Source of the DNA: Candidatus Latescibacterota bacterium
GTDB taxonomy: Bacteria; Latescibacterota; UBA2968; UBA8231
Direction of reading: 5' to 3'
DNA: 64,000 bases
Assembly (NCBI GenBank): GCA_021295675.1
Contig: JAGWBY010000002.1
Span: forward strand, 42,087 to 106,086
Shown here: positions 49,813 to 59,236 of the stretch, one piece after another
Layout: every line of letters begins with the position of its first letter
Numbering within the stretch: position 1 is the first letter of the stretch
Notes under the pieces: model-generated
What the model was told of the DNA's origin: nothing
What the model saw: the letters and a program-made list of their open reading frames with translations, nothing else
The model's database searches: none
Position numbers and translations under genes: made by a program

Positions 49813-51231
49813 ATGGTAGGCAAAAAAAAGAAAGCCGTCTTAATCGCCGACGACCAGCAGGAATTGCGCGAGATGTTGGCGGAGAAACTGCGGAGCTTGG
49901 GCAAGGAGGTCATCTCGTTTTCCAATGGCCAGCGGTTGCTCGGGCATCTGGCTGCTAGGCCGACGGATGTCGAACTCGTAGTGCTGGACTTTGACTTTGG
50001 AGTTGGCCAGCCTAATGGCCTTGAAGTACTGAAAGAGATCAAAAAACAGTGGACTGAGCTGCCGGTTATTATTCTCACGGGCAAGGGAAGCGTTGACTTG
50101 GCAGTCAAAGCTGTGCAGGCCGGGGCCGCGGACTTTATTGAAAAGGATCTGTACGTCGAGGACAAGCTCGAAATGGAGATGGAAAAGGTCGAGCGGATGT
50201 TGGCGGTATTGCGCGAAAACGCCCGTCTTAAGGCCGAGAACGAAGCCCTCGACCGCGATAATACCTTTTATCGGACCCAGCTAGGTCAGCGCTATCAGAT
50301 CGTCAGTCGCAGTCCTCTGATTCAGAACCTGCTCAAGCAAGTTGAACTGGTCGCCTCTATACCGCGACCCGTGCTGATCTGCGGCGAACGAGGCACCGGC
50401 AAGGAGTTGATCGCCGCGGCCTTGCACCATGGGAGCAATCGCCGCGAGCGGGCCTTTGTCAAGATGAACTGCGCGGCACTGTCTGATACCCTACTCGAAA
50501 GTGAGTTGTTTGGCCACGAGAAAGGGGCCTTTACGGGCGCGACTGAAATACGCCACGGCCGCTTTGAGGCTGCCAATGGTGGCACGCTCTTTCTCGACGA
50601 GATCGGCAATACTTCGCTGGACTTCCAAAAAAACGTATTGCGCGTCATAGAATACCAAGAATTTGAACGCACGGGCGGGACGCAGACGATCCACGTTGAC
50701 GTGCGCGTCGTGGCGGCGACTAACGCGGATCTGGAGCGGGAAATAGCCAGTGGACAATTCCGCGCCGACCTCTACGACCGCCTGAGGTTTAGCGTGCTCC
50801 AGCTACCGCCCTTGCGGGAGCGACCCGAGGACATCCGGCCTTTGGTTGAGTATTTTACTCAGCAACTGTGCGACGAAGTGCCGGCGATTGAACGACGCCC
50901 GTTTGCCGAAAGCGTTTTGGCCACGCTAGAAACCTACGTTTGGCCGGGCAATGTGCGCGAACTCAAATTCGCCGTCGAACGCGCCCTCTGCGTCGCGCAG
51001 GGGGACGAAGTGGGCATGGATGACTTGCCCCTAGAAGTGTGTGGCGACAGTAGCGTCGCCCTTCCCAAAGGAGGCAATTTTGACGAGCAAATTGAGCGCG
51101 TGGAGCGAGGCTTGCTCGACGGCGCGCTTGTCCAAGCGGGCGGGCGGCAGAAAGACGCGGCCCAGCAATTGGGCTTGACCTACGACCGCTTTCGACACTT
51201 GCTCCGCAAATACCAAATCACCGCCAAATGA
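49813..51231 (+). CDS. NtrC-family sigma-54-dependent response regulator
   Basis: 472 residues. Receiver domain 1-125 with D13/D14 (IADDQQE), phospho-acceptor D59 (VVLDFDFG), T in ILTGKGS and K in FIEKDLY. The AAA+ domain has Walker A GERGTGKE, the sigma-54-contact loop GAFTGATE, Walker B GGTLFLDEIGN and the R-finger region YDRLRFSV. The C-terminal Fis-type helix-turn-helix is RQKDAAQQLGLTYDRFRHLL. It should activate sigma-54 promoters such as the one before pspA. Unlike enterobacterial PspF, which has no receiver, this one is paired with a histidine kinase. Confidence 0.93.
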   Translation: MVGKKKKAVLIADDQQELREMLAEKLRSLGKEVISFSNGQRLLGHLAARPTDVELVVLDFDFGVGQPNGLEVLKEIKKQWTELPVIILTGKGSVDLAVKAVQAGAADFIEKDLYVEDKLEMEMEKVERMLAVLRENARLKAENEALDRDNTFYRTQLGQRYQIVSRSPLIQNLLKQVELVASIPRPVLICGERGTGKELIAAALHHGSNRRERAFVKMNCAALSDTLLESELFGHEKGAFTGATEIRHGRFEAANGGTLFLDEIGNTSLDFQKNVLRVIEYQEFERTGGTQTIHVDVRVVAATNADLEREIASGQFRADLYDRLRFSVLQLPPLRERPEDIRPLVEYFTQQLCDEVPAIERRPFAESVLATLETYVWPGNVRELKFAVERALCVAQGDEVGMDDLPLEVCGDSSVALPKGGNFDEQIERVERGLLDGALVQAGGRQKDAAQQLGLTYDRFRHLLRKYQITAK

Positions 51232-51259
51232 CTCACCGCGCCCTCTGGCCCGAGTCTTG

Positions 51260-51287
51260 TTGACAGCGGGAACGCGCCGGGTATATT
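51260..51287 (+). promoter_or_regulatory. Sigma-70 promoter for the 104-residue protein
   Basis: TTGACA (51260-51265), 16-base spacer, TATATT (51282-51287), predicting a start near 51294. It separates the downstream genes from the psp operon. Confidence 0.7.
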
Positions 51288-51319
51288 AACCGCAAGGTTC
51301 CCATACGGGCGGGCGGCAC

Positions 51320-51634
51320 ATGGAAAAAATTTACAAAGTCGAGACCACACTTTCCCACAACTTGGGCGAACTCTATGCTGGCCTCGAAGAGGAGTTCGCC
51401 AACAAAAGCAGTATCCCTCTCTCGGACATGAACCGCACATTGTTGCAAACGGGCTTGATCCACCACCTGACGATGATGAACGGCTTGGGGCTGATCGAGC
51501 CTGAGAAAGCCGCGAGGCTGCACTCGTTGATCGACCAAGTGGCGCAGGATACCATGCTCTGGGACGTCTTGCGGATGGTGCGGACCTACTGGCGGGATTG
51601 TGGTTCGGGTGGTTCCGGCGGCCTCAAAGTCTGA
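51320..51634 (+). CDS. Hypothetical 104-residue helical protein
   Basis: I do not recognise the family. The sequence is mostly helical and soluble (LSHNLGELYAGLEEEFANKS, MNRTLLQTGLIHHLTMMNGLGL, AARLHSLIDQVAQDTMLWDVLRMV) and ends in a short Gly/Ser tail. No signal or membrane segment is seen. It has its own good sigma-70 promoter and stands between the psp regulator and the NifU-like gene. Confidence 0.65.
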   Translation: MEKIYKVETTLSHNLGELYAGLEEEFANKSSIPLSDMNRTLLQTGLIHHLTMMNGLGLIEPEKAARLHSLIDQVAQDTMLWDVLRMVRTYWRDCGSGGSGGLKV

Positions 51635-51683
51635 TGAGGTGGCTCTAACTCGTTGTATAGATTGTAGTTCAGGGGATGTGTGG

Positions 51684-51712
51684 TTGACAACCCTCGCGGC
51701 CACAAGTATTAT
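51684..51712 (+). promoter_or_regulatory. Sigma-70 promoter of the NifU-like/SOD/peroxiredoxin operon
   Basis: TTGACA (51684-51689), 17-base spacer, TATTAT (51707-51712). Predicted start near 51719, 40 bases before the ATG. Confidence 0.75.
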
Positions 51713-51758
51713 ACAACTCATTTCTTGGACCTCTTTACTAGGCTGTTGAAGCGAGCAG

Positions 51759-52136
51759 ATGACCTCCTTTAGCGCAATGGTTTTCGACCACTACCGGCAC
51801 CCTCGCAACGCTGGGCAAATCGGTGATGCTAATGCCTCGGGGCAAGCTGAAAATCAGGCCTGCGGCGATGCGATGCAGCTTTTTGCCCGCGTCGAAGACG
51901 GCCGCATCGTTCGCGCTAGTTGTAAGACCTTCGGCTGTGCTCCTTCGGTCGCGGCTGGCTCGGTGCTCACCGAATTGCTGGCAGACTTGCTGCTAGCGGA
52001 CGCGGCCCAGCTAAAGCCGGCAGCTATTGAAGAGGCACTAGGAGGGTTGCCGCCCATGAAGCGCCACGCCGCCCAACTAGCCGCTGACGCAACTCGGGCC
52101 CTAGTGAAAAATTATCAGGCCAATACGGCCTCCTAA
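51759..52136 (+). CDS. NifU/IscU-like Fe-S scaffold protein missing one conserved cysteine
   Basis: 125 residues with the scaffold fold: FDHYRHPRNAGQIGDA, NQACGDAM (Cys35), CKTFGCAPSVAAGS (Cys60 plus an extra Cys55), and LGGLPPMKRHAAQLA. In NifU and IscU the last motif is K-x-H-C; here it is K-R-H-A, so the third cluster ligand is Ala104. The usual CGD aspartate is retained. The protein may hold a cluster through Cys55 in place of the missing residue, or may have another job. It shares a promoter with the SOD and peroxiredoxin genes, which suggests a role in oxidative damage to Fe-S clusters. Confidence 0.82.
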   Translation: MTSFSAMVFDHYRHPRNAGQIGDANASGQAENQACGDAMQLFARVEDGRIVRASCKTFGCAPSVAAGSVLTELLADLLLADAAQLKPAAIEEALGGLPPMKRHAAQLAADATRALVKNYQANTAS

Positions 52137-52169
52137 CGCATTTTAACCTCAAGCCGAAAGGATTGCACC

Positions 52170-52763
52170 ATGGCTCACTCTCTTCCCGACCTCCCCTACG
52201 CCTATGACGCGCTAGAACCAGTCATAGATGCCCGTACCATGGAGATTCACCACACCAAGCATCACAATACCTATGTGACCAGCCTCAACACCGCGCTCGA
52301 AGGGCACGACGACTTGGGCGACCTCGACGCCGTACCCGAGAGCATTAGCACGGCGGTGCGCAATCACGGCGGCGGTCATGCCAACCACAGTCTATTTTGG
52401 CAGATCATGGCTCCAGCAGGGGAGCGCGGCGAGCCTTCGGCCGAGTTAGTCGCCGCGGCCGAAGCCGCATTTGGCAGCCAAGACGGAGCCCGCGAAGCCT
52501 TCGTGCAAGCCGCAACCACCCGTTTCGGCAGCGGCTGGGCTTGGGTAGTGGTCAAGGACGGCAAACTCGACATCCTCAGTACTGCCAATCAGGATAATCC
52601 CCTAATGGACGGGAGTGGAGTTCCCATCCTCGGCATCGATGTTTGGGAACACGCCTATTATCTCAACTATCAAAACCGTCGGCCCGACTACATCGCCGCT
52701 TGGATTGAGACTGTTAACTGGAACGAAGTCAATCGCCGCTTTGCCGCAGCGATGGGGAGTTAG
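52170..52763 (+). CDS. sodA: Superoxide dismutase (Fe/Mn type)
   Basis: 197 residues. Metal ligands are in [21 protein letters not shown] and [25 protein letters not shown] and a Gln rather than His near IMAP fit the Mn-type more than the Fe-type, but metal use cannot be fixed by sequence. No signal peptide, so cytoplasmic. Preceded by AAAGGA, 33 bases after the NifU-like stop. Confidence 0.95.
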   Translation: MAHSLPDLPYAYDALEPVIDARTMEIHHTKHHNTYVTSLNTALEGHDDLGDLDAVPESISTAVRNHGGGHANHSLFWQIMAPAGERGEPSAELVAAAEAAFGSQDGAREAFVQAATTRFGSGWAWVVVKDGKLDILSTANQDNPLMDGSGVPILGIDVWEHAYYLNYQNRRPDYIAAWIETVNWNEVNRRFAAAMGS

Positions 52764-52766
52764 CAG

Positions 52767-53234
52767 ATGGCGATTCAAGTAGGAGATACAGCGCCCGCGT
52801 TCACTCTCAAGAATGCGGATATGGAGGACGTAAGTCTCGGCGATTTCGCTGGTAAAAATGTCGTCCTGCTCTTCGTGCCGCTGGCTTTCACCGGCGTTTG
52901 TACGCAGGAGTTATGCGAGATTTCCGCCGGAATCAACGCGTACCAAGAGCTCGATGCTCAAGTTTTGGGAATCAGCGTCGATAGTCCGTTTAGCCTCAGT
53001 GCTTGGGCCGAAAAGGAAGGCATTGAGATTCCGCTGCTCAGCGATTTCAACAAGGAAGTTTCCGCTGGGTACGGTGCCCAGCACGAAGACCTGTTGGGCT
53101 TCAGAGGAGTCGCCAAGCGCTCGGCCTTTGTCGTCGATGGACAAGGTATTGTCCGCTACGCTTGGATATCCGATAACCCCAAGGTCCTGCCGGATTTTGC
53201 TGCCATTAGAGCTTGTTTGCAGTCGCTCAACTGA
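52767..53234 (+). CDS. Peroxiredoxin (AhpE-like)
   Basis: 155 residues. The peroxidatic cysteine is Cys45 in PLAFTGVCTQELC, with a second cysteine at 50. The thioredoxin-fold pattern continues (VLGISVDSPFSLSAWA, GVAKRSAFVVDGQGIVRY). It reduces peroxides downstream of superoxide dismutase, and lies three bases after that gene, so the pair makes a superoxide-to-water route. Confidence 0.9.
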   Translation: MAIQVGDTAPAFTLKNADMEDVSLGDFAGKNVVLLFVPLAFTGVCTQELCEISAGINAYQELDAQVLGISVDSPFSLSAWAEKEGIEIPLLSDFNKEVSAGYGAQHEDLLGFRGVAKRSAFVVDGQGIVRYAWISDNPKVLPDFAAIRACLQSLN

Positions 53235-53318
53235 GGCACTTCGTTTTCGCAGTAGAGTGGGGCAAGGCACAGACGGCTTTGTCCCACTATTTATAGTGCC
53301 CGCAAAGGAACGTACCCA

Positions 53319-53936
53319 ATGAAAGATGCGACGCTTGGCGAGCGAGATACTCCAAGCTGGCTCCAGGGCCAGAACAAGGCCAAGGCTGCCGAAATAGCCG
53401 GTCATTTTGCCCAGATCATGCAGGTTTTGGGGCTCGACTTGAGCGACCCGCACTTGCGGCGCACCCCAGACCGAGTTGGGCGGATGTACATGGAGATCTT
53501 TCGGGAACTGGATGACCAGGGCGAACCGGAGATTACTTGTTTTCCCAATAGCGATGGTTATGACAACATGGTGATCGTCAAGGACATTGAGTTCTTTTCG
53601 GTTTGTTCTCATCACATGATTCCGTTCTTCGGCAAGGCGCACATAGCCTACATACCGGGAGACGCGATTGTCGGCTTGAGCAAAATCGTGCGCATCGTCG
53701 AATTCTACGCCCGCCGGCCCCAGCTCCAAGAGCGTCTCACCCAGCAAATTGTGGACTTCCTTGAAGCCAAGCTGGCACCCAAAGGATCCATCGTCGTAAT
53801 GGAGGCTCGGCATTTGTGCATGGAGATGCGGGGAGTGGAAAGACCTGGAGCGGTGACGACCACTTCGGCGCTCCGGGGCCGCTTTGCCGAACCGATAGTG
53901 CGCGAGGAATTTTTCAACTTAATCAAGAAGAATTGA
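53319..53936 (+). CDS. folE: GTP cyclohydrolase I
   Basis: 205 residues. Zinc and active-site motifs: FFSVCSHHMIPFFGKAHIAYIP, VGLSKIVRIVEFYARRPQLQERLT, and ARHLCMEMRGV, containing the two Cys and His ligands. It converts GTP to 7,8-dihydroneopterin triphosphate, first step of folate and queuosine synthesis. queD lies 4.6 kb downstream on the same strand. AAAGGAA upstream of the ATG. Confidence 0.97.
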   Translation: MKDATLGERDTPSWLQGQNKAKAAEIAGHFAQIMQVLGLDLSDPHLRRTPDRVGRMYMEIFRELDDQGEPEITCFPNSDGYDNMVIVKDIEFFSVCSHHMIPFFGKAHIAYIPGDAIVGLSKIVRIVEFYARRPQLQERLTQQIVDFLEAKLAPKGSIVVMEARHLCMEMRGVERPGAVTTTSALRGRFAEPIVREEFFNLIKKN

Positions 53937-53955
53937 AGCAGTACGAGACAAACTT

Positions 53956-55317
<1,362 letters not shown>

Positions 55318-55414
55318 CGAGCGGGCAATCACAAGGACTGGCATTTGCCCTTGTGGACTCGTATGTCTTATCTATTAGCAACATTAAACCTTAAGACCAT
55401 CAGGGTGTACAGCA

Positions 55415-57073
55415 ATGGAATATCCAGATATGATCCAAGCATTAGTGGGCTTGGGTTTGCTCGCTTTGGGTGGTGGTCTGGGTTTTCTGCTGAGTTATCA
55501 ATTAAAAAGGGGCATCCTGCCCCAAGTGGAGAAAGAGGCAGAAGACCGAGTCCGGCAGCAGCTAGCCGAAGAGGAGCGCGCAGTGCGGCTGAGCTTGCTC
55601 GAAGAGCGGGATGACTGGTATAAGACCAAAGCCCGCCAAGAGGCCGAATTAGAAGATCAATTGGCCGATCTGAACCGCCGCGATAAGAGCTTGGCACAGC
55701 TCGTGCGCGACCTCAATAGCCAGAAAGAAGAGCAGAACCGGGCGTGGAATCGCCTCAAAAATCAAGAGCAGCGGATTGGCCAGCGAGAAAGAACCTTAAA
55801 AGAAGAAGAAAAGGGGCTAGGCCAAGTGCGCACCGAGTACCAGCAACGTCTAGAATTGGCCAGTGGTTTGCCTGCGGACGAAGCGCGCGAACAGATGATG
55901 GAGCATCTGGCCGGCGAGGTCCGTGGACGGGCGGCGGCCATGATCCGCAGTGAGCGCACCAAGGCTAAAGAAGAGTCGGACCGAGAAGCCAAAAAAATCA
56001 TCGCCCAAGCTATCCAGCGTTGTGCAGTTGAAGAGACCGTCCACTTGGTCACCTCGACCGTGCCCTTGCCCAATGAGGGAATCAAGAGTCGCATCATCGG
56101 CAAGGAAGGACGCAATGTGCGTACATTTGAAACGGCGACCGGAGTCAAAGTCGTGGTTGATGATACGCCCGACGCCGTGTTACTTTCGTCCTACGATCCA
56201 GCGCGTCGCGAAGTGGCTAGCCGTGCCATGCAGCAGCTAATCAGCAGCGGCGGTTTCACTCCAACCAAGATTGAGGAAGTGGTAGCGGAGTGTCGCAAGA
56301 CCCTAGATCAAGACATGGTTGCGGTCGGTAAGAGCGCCCTCAGCGAAATTGGGGCTAGCCAGTACCACGCTGATTTGCCCTATTATGTGGGCATGCTCAA
56401 ATATCGCACTAGCTTTGGACAAAACCTTTTACAGCACTGCCTAGAGGTCGCCCATTTGGCCGGAGGGATGGCTGCCGAGGTCGGATTGGATGTGTCGTTG
56501 GCCAAGAGGGCGGGCCTCTTGCACGATATCGGCAAGACCGTCAGCAAGGAGCTAGAAGGAGGCCATGTCGAATTGGGCATTCGGTTAGGCGAGCGATTCG
56601 CCGAGGATCCAACGGTCAAGGAAGTCATCGCCGAGCACCACGAGGACCATGATCGTCTTTCGCCGATCTGCTTCTTGGTCAAGGCGGCCGATACTATATC
56701 GTCGATACGGCCCGGCGGGCGGCGCGAGGACCTCGAAGGTTATACCCGCCGCATTATGCGTTTGGAAGAAATCGCGACTTCGTTTGCGGGCGTCACAGAC
56801 GTGTACGCCATCAACGCCGGCCGAGAGATCCGCGTCATGGTCTGCGGCGAACAGATCGGGGATGAAGACGCCGAGATGCTGGCATTCGACATAGCCGAGC
56901 GCGTCAAGACCGAGTTGACTTTTGCCGGCCAAGTCAAGGTCGTGGTCGTGCGCCAGACGCAGGTGGTGCGCCATACCGAGCGGGGACGTGGAGATCGGCG
57001 CAATGGCGATGCTCGCAATAGAAGCAGCCGTCGGCCGCGCAACGGAGGTCATAGAGGGGGTGTCGGTAGCTAA
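55415..57073 (+). CDS. rny: Ribonuclease Y
   Basis: 552 residues. N-terminal membrane helix (VGLGLLALGGGLGFLLSYQL), long coiled coil to about residue 190, KH domain (SRIIGKEGRNVRTFETATGVKVVVDDTP), and HD domain with LLHDIGKTVSKE and EHHEDHD. The C-terminus has an extra basic low-complexity tail (RGRGDRRNGDARNRSSRR) not usual for the family, perhaps RNA binding. It initiates mRNA decay at the membrane. ATG 55415 is used; ATG 55430 is possible. The dxr gene follows 16 bases on. Confidence 0.95.
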   Translation: MEYPDMIQALVGLGLLALGGGLGFLLSYQLKRGILPQVEKEAEDRVRQQLAEEERAVRLSLLEERDDWYKTKARQEAELEDQLADLNRRDKSLAQLVRDLNSQKEEQNRAWNRLKNQEQRIGQRERTLKEEEKGLGQVRTEYQQRLELASGLPADEAREQMMEHLAGEVRGRAAAMIRSERTKAKEESDREAKKIIAQAIQRCAVEETVHLVTSTVPLPNEGIKSRIIGKEGRNVRTFETATGVKVVVDDTPDAVLLSSYDPARREVASRAMQQLISSGGFTPTKIEEVVAECRKTLDQDMVAVGKSALSEIGASQYHADLPYYVGMLKYRTSFGQNLLQHCLEVAHLAGGMAAEVGLDVSLAKRAGLLHDIGKTVSKELEGGHVELGIRLGERFAEDPTVKEVIAEHHEDHDRLSPICFLVKAADTISSIRPGGRREDLEGYTRRIMRLEEIATSFAGVTDVYAINAGREIRVMVCGEQIGDEDAEMLAFDIAERVKTELTFAGQVKVVVVRQTQVVRHTERGRGDRRNGDARNRSSRRPRNGGHRGGVGS

Positions 57074-57089
57074 ATTCGCCTCAACTGAA

Positions 57090-58256
57090 ATGGCTGACGA
57101 CCCTAAAAAAATCGTCATCCTCGGCTGCACCGGGTCCATTGGCGACACGTGTTTCAAAGTTCTCGAAAACTTGGGAAATGGGTACGAGATCGTGGGCTTG
57201 GCGGGTGGATCCAAGGTCGAAAAACTGATCGCCCGCGCCCGCTACTGGCAGCCGCAAAAAATTTGCGTTTTAGACACCGGGGCCAGAAAGTGGGTGCAAA
57301 GCGCAGTACCGCAGGTCGAGGTGGTTTGCGGTGCAGAGGGACTGTGTGAACTGGCCACCATGCCGGAAGCAGATATAGTGCTCAACGGGCTTGTCGGTGC
57401 TGTCGGCCTCGCCCCGACACTGGCGGCGTTGGCACAGGGCAAGACCGTGGCTATGGCTAACAAAGAACCTCTGGTCATGGCGGGTGGTCTGATCTTGCAG
57501 CAAGCCGAGCGCGGTGGGGGGACCGTGCTGCCATTGGATAGCGAGCCTAACGCCATTTGGCAGTGCCTGAAAGGCGAAAACCGCAAAAGCCTGCAGCGGA
57601 TAATTCTCACGGCCTCTGGAGGGCCGTTTTTTGGGTGCTGTCGCGAGCAGATGCGCTACATTACCCCAGAGCAGGCTATTGATCACCCCACTTGGAAAAT
57701 GGGTCCCAAGATCAGCGTGGATTCGGCAACCCTGATGAACAAGGGCTTTGAAGTCATCGAGGCTGCTTGGCTTTTTGGCGTGGCGGTCGAACAAGTAGAT
57801 GTAGTGGTCCACCGCCAATCGGTTGTGCATGCGCTGGTTGAATTCGCCGATGGATCGCTGTTGGCGCACATGGGCAAGACCGATATGATGCTGCCGATTC
57901 AATATGCGCTGACTCACCCAGAGCGTCGGGAGGTGCCGCTCGACAATCTCGACCTCAAGCAAGTGGGCCAACTGAGTTTCGCCGCGCCAGACAGAGCGAA
58001 TTTTCCCTGCTTGGATCTGTGCTACGAAGCAGGTAGGCGAGGAGGAACCTATCCAGCCGCCCTCAACGCAGCCAACGAGGAGGCTGTGGGGGCCTTTTTG
58101 AAGCGGAAAATCGGCTTCCTCGATATCGCCGACCTGAACCGCGACGTGTTGGCACACTGCGGCACACAGGAGGCGGTTTCGCTCGAATCCATACTAGACG
58201 AGGACCGCTGCGCACGGCGGCTGGCCCGGGAGTGGGTCGCCGGGCGGGCGGGATAA
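57090..58256 (+). CDS. dxr: 1-deoxy-D-xylulose 5-phosphate reductoisomerase
   Basis: 388 residues from ATG 57090. NADPH-binding ILGCTGSIGDTCF, ANKEPLVMAG, metal site LPLDSEPNAIWQCL, catalytic loop PKISVDSATLMNKGFEVIEA, and C-terminal AALNAANEEAVGAF. Second step of the MEP isoprenoid pathway. The longer open frame upstream overlaps rny and lacks support. No other MEP gene is in the window. Confidence 0.97.
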   Translation: MADDPKKIVILGCTGSIGDTCFKVLENLGNGYEIVGLAGGSKVEKLIARARYWQPQKICVLDTGARKWVQSAVPQVEVVCGAEGLCELATMPEADIVLNGLVGAVGLAPTLAALAQGKTVAMANKEPLVMAGGLILQQAERGGGTVLPLDSEPNAIWQCLKGENRKSLQRIILTASGGPFFGCCREQMRYITPEQAIDHPTWKMGPKISVDSATLMNKGFEVIEAAWLFGVAVEQVDVVVHRQSVVHALVEFADGSLLAHMGKTDMMLPIQYALTHPERREVPLDNLDLKQVGQLSFAAPDRANFPCLDLCYEAGRRGGTYPAALNAANEEAVGAFLKRKIGFLDIADLNRDVLAHCGTQEAVSLESILDEDRCARRLAREWVAGRAG

Positions 58257-58260
58257 ATTT

Positions 58261-58533
58261 ATGGCGCAAAATACCAACGCATCGCGACACAAAGCACTGG
58301 CGCTATGCCAGAAGATACTCCGCATTAACACCGGGGTCATACTCGTGGCTTTTGCGCTAATTATCATCCTAACCACGGTCTCGACAGCCGAGTGGGTGCG
58401 AGCTACTGGCAAGGCTCTCTACTACGTCATTGCGTTACAGGCACTCACGTCTGTAGGGATTTGGTACTATCGCACTCGTTTGGAGAAAGCGCTGGCAAAG
58501 GTCGAGGGGGATAGCCCGCATGGAGACCATTAA
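58261..58533 (+). CDS. Small two-segment membrane protein of unknown function
   Basis: 90 residues. Two hydrophobic segments, TGVILVAFALIIILTTV and ALYYVIALQALTSVGIWYY, with a basic cytoplasmic-looking ending. No family recognised. It starts four bases after dxr and overlaps queD by 14 bases, so it is likely cotranscribed with both. Confidence 0.6.
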   Translation: MAQNTNASRHKALALCQKILRINTGVILVAFALIIILTTVSTAEWVRATGKALYYVIALQALTSVGIWYYRTRLEKALAKVEGDSPHGDH

Positions 58534-58960
58534 GGCGCGGGGTAAATTCCACGCCGCCCATCGGCAGCTAGACTACGACGGCAAATGCGCCTACGTCCAC
58601 GGGCATACTTGGCGCGGCGCATTCGTCATCCGCACTGAACGCTTTCCGCGACTCGAAAAATTGGATATGTCCGTTGACTTCGGCGCACTCAAGGACATCT
58701 TCAAATTCTTGGATCACAAGATGTTGGTTTCCGCGCGGGATGCGACCTTTCTCGACATCAAGCTCTTTGATCCACAGGGCGTCGTGGTCATGCCAGGAGA
58801 AAATCCGAGTGTGGAAAACGTGGCCGAGTACTGCCTCGACCAAGCGGTCGAGGTATTGCAGGGGTTGTTCCCACAGCGTGGCTATCAGTACCACATTGAA
58901 GTTTCCATCCAAGAGACTGACAACAATTTCTTTGTAGCTGACCGCCTTCTCCGTTGCTGA
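58520..58960 (+). CDS. queD: 6-carboxytetrahydropterin synthase / 6-pyruvoyl-tetrahydropterin synthase family (QueD-like)
   Basis: 146 residues. Zinc ligands H14 (FHAAHR), H27 and H29; catalytic Cys23 in C-x3-HGH (CAYVHGHTW); DFGALKDIFKFLDHKML and a C-terminal VSIQETDNNF. The pattern fits QueD, which uses dihydroneopterin triphosphate from FolE for queuosine. queE, queC and other partners are not here. It starts inside the small membrane protein gene. Confidence 0.88.
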   Translation: METIKARGKFHAAHRQLDYDGKCAYVHGHTWRGAFVIRTERFPRLEKLDMSVDFGALKDIFKFLDHKMLVSARDATFLDIKLFDPQGVVVMPGENPSVENVAEYCLDQAVEVLQGLFPQRGYQYHIEVSIQETDNNFFVADRLLRC

Positions 58961-58978
58961 GCACTGGGGTGCAGAGCT

Positions 58979-59236
58979 ATGGTGCAGGAAAAGATGATGA
59001 TCGCCAGAGAGGTCGCCGCCTATCTCCGCTGCTCGCCCTCCACAGTGCGTCGCATGGTCCGTCGCGGGCAGATTCCCCATTATAGATTCGGCAAGCTAGT
59101 GCGGTTTCGCCTGAGCGAAATCGAGCGTTGGTTAGCCCTGCACCACGAAGGATCGGTGCTCTTGCGAGGAAGGGTGGTGGTGTCGAATTCAGATCAACTC
59201 TCCCTTTTTCCGATGGGAGGGAAAAATGGCGAATAA
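58979..59236 (+). CDS. Excisionase/MerR-type helix-turn-helix DNA-binding protein
   Basis: 85 residues. An HTH_17/BldC-like winged helix: MIAREVAAYLRCSPSTVRRMVRRGQIPHYRFGK, followed by FRLSEIERWL. The C-terminal tail (SVLLRGRVVVSNSDQLSLFP) is not typical. Despite the excisionase-type fold, no integrase, attachment site or phage gene is near. It overlaps the 3-hydroxyacyl-CoA dehydrogenase gene by eleven bases, so it may regulate that operon. Confidence 0.8.
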   Translation: MVQEKMMIAREVAAYLRCSPSTVRRMVRRGQIPHYRFGKLVRFRLSEIERWLALHHEGSVLLRGRVVVSNSDQLSLFPMGGKNGE

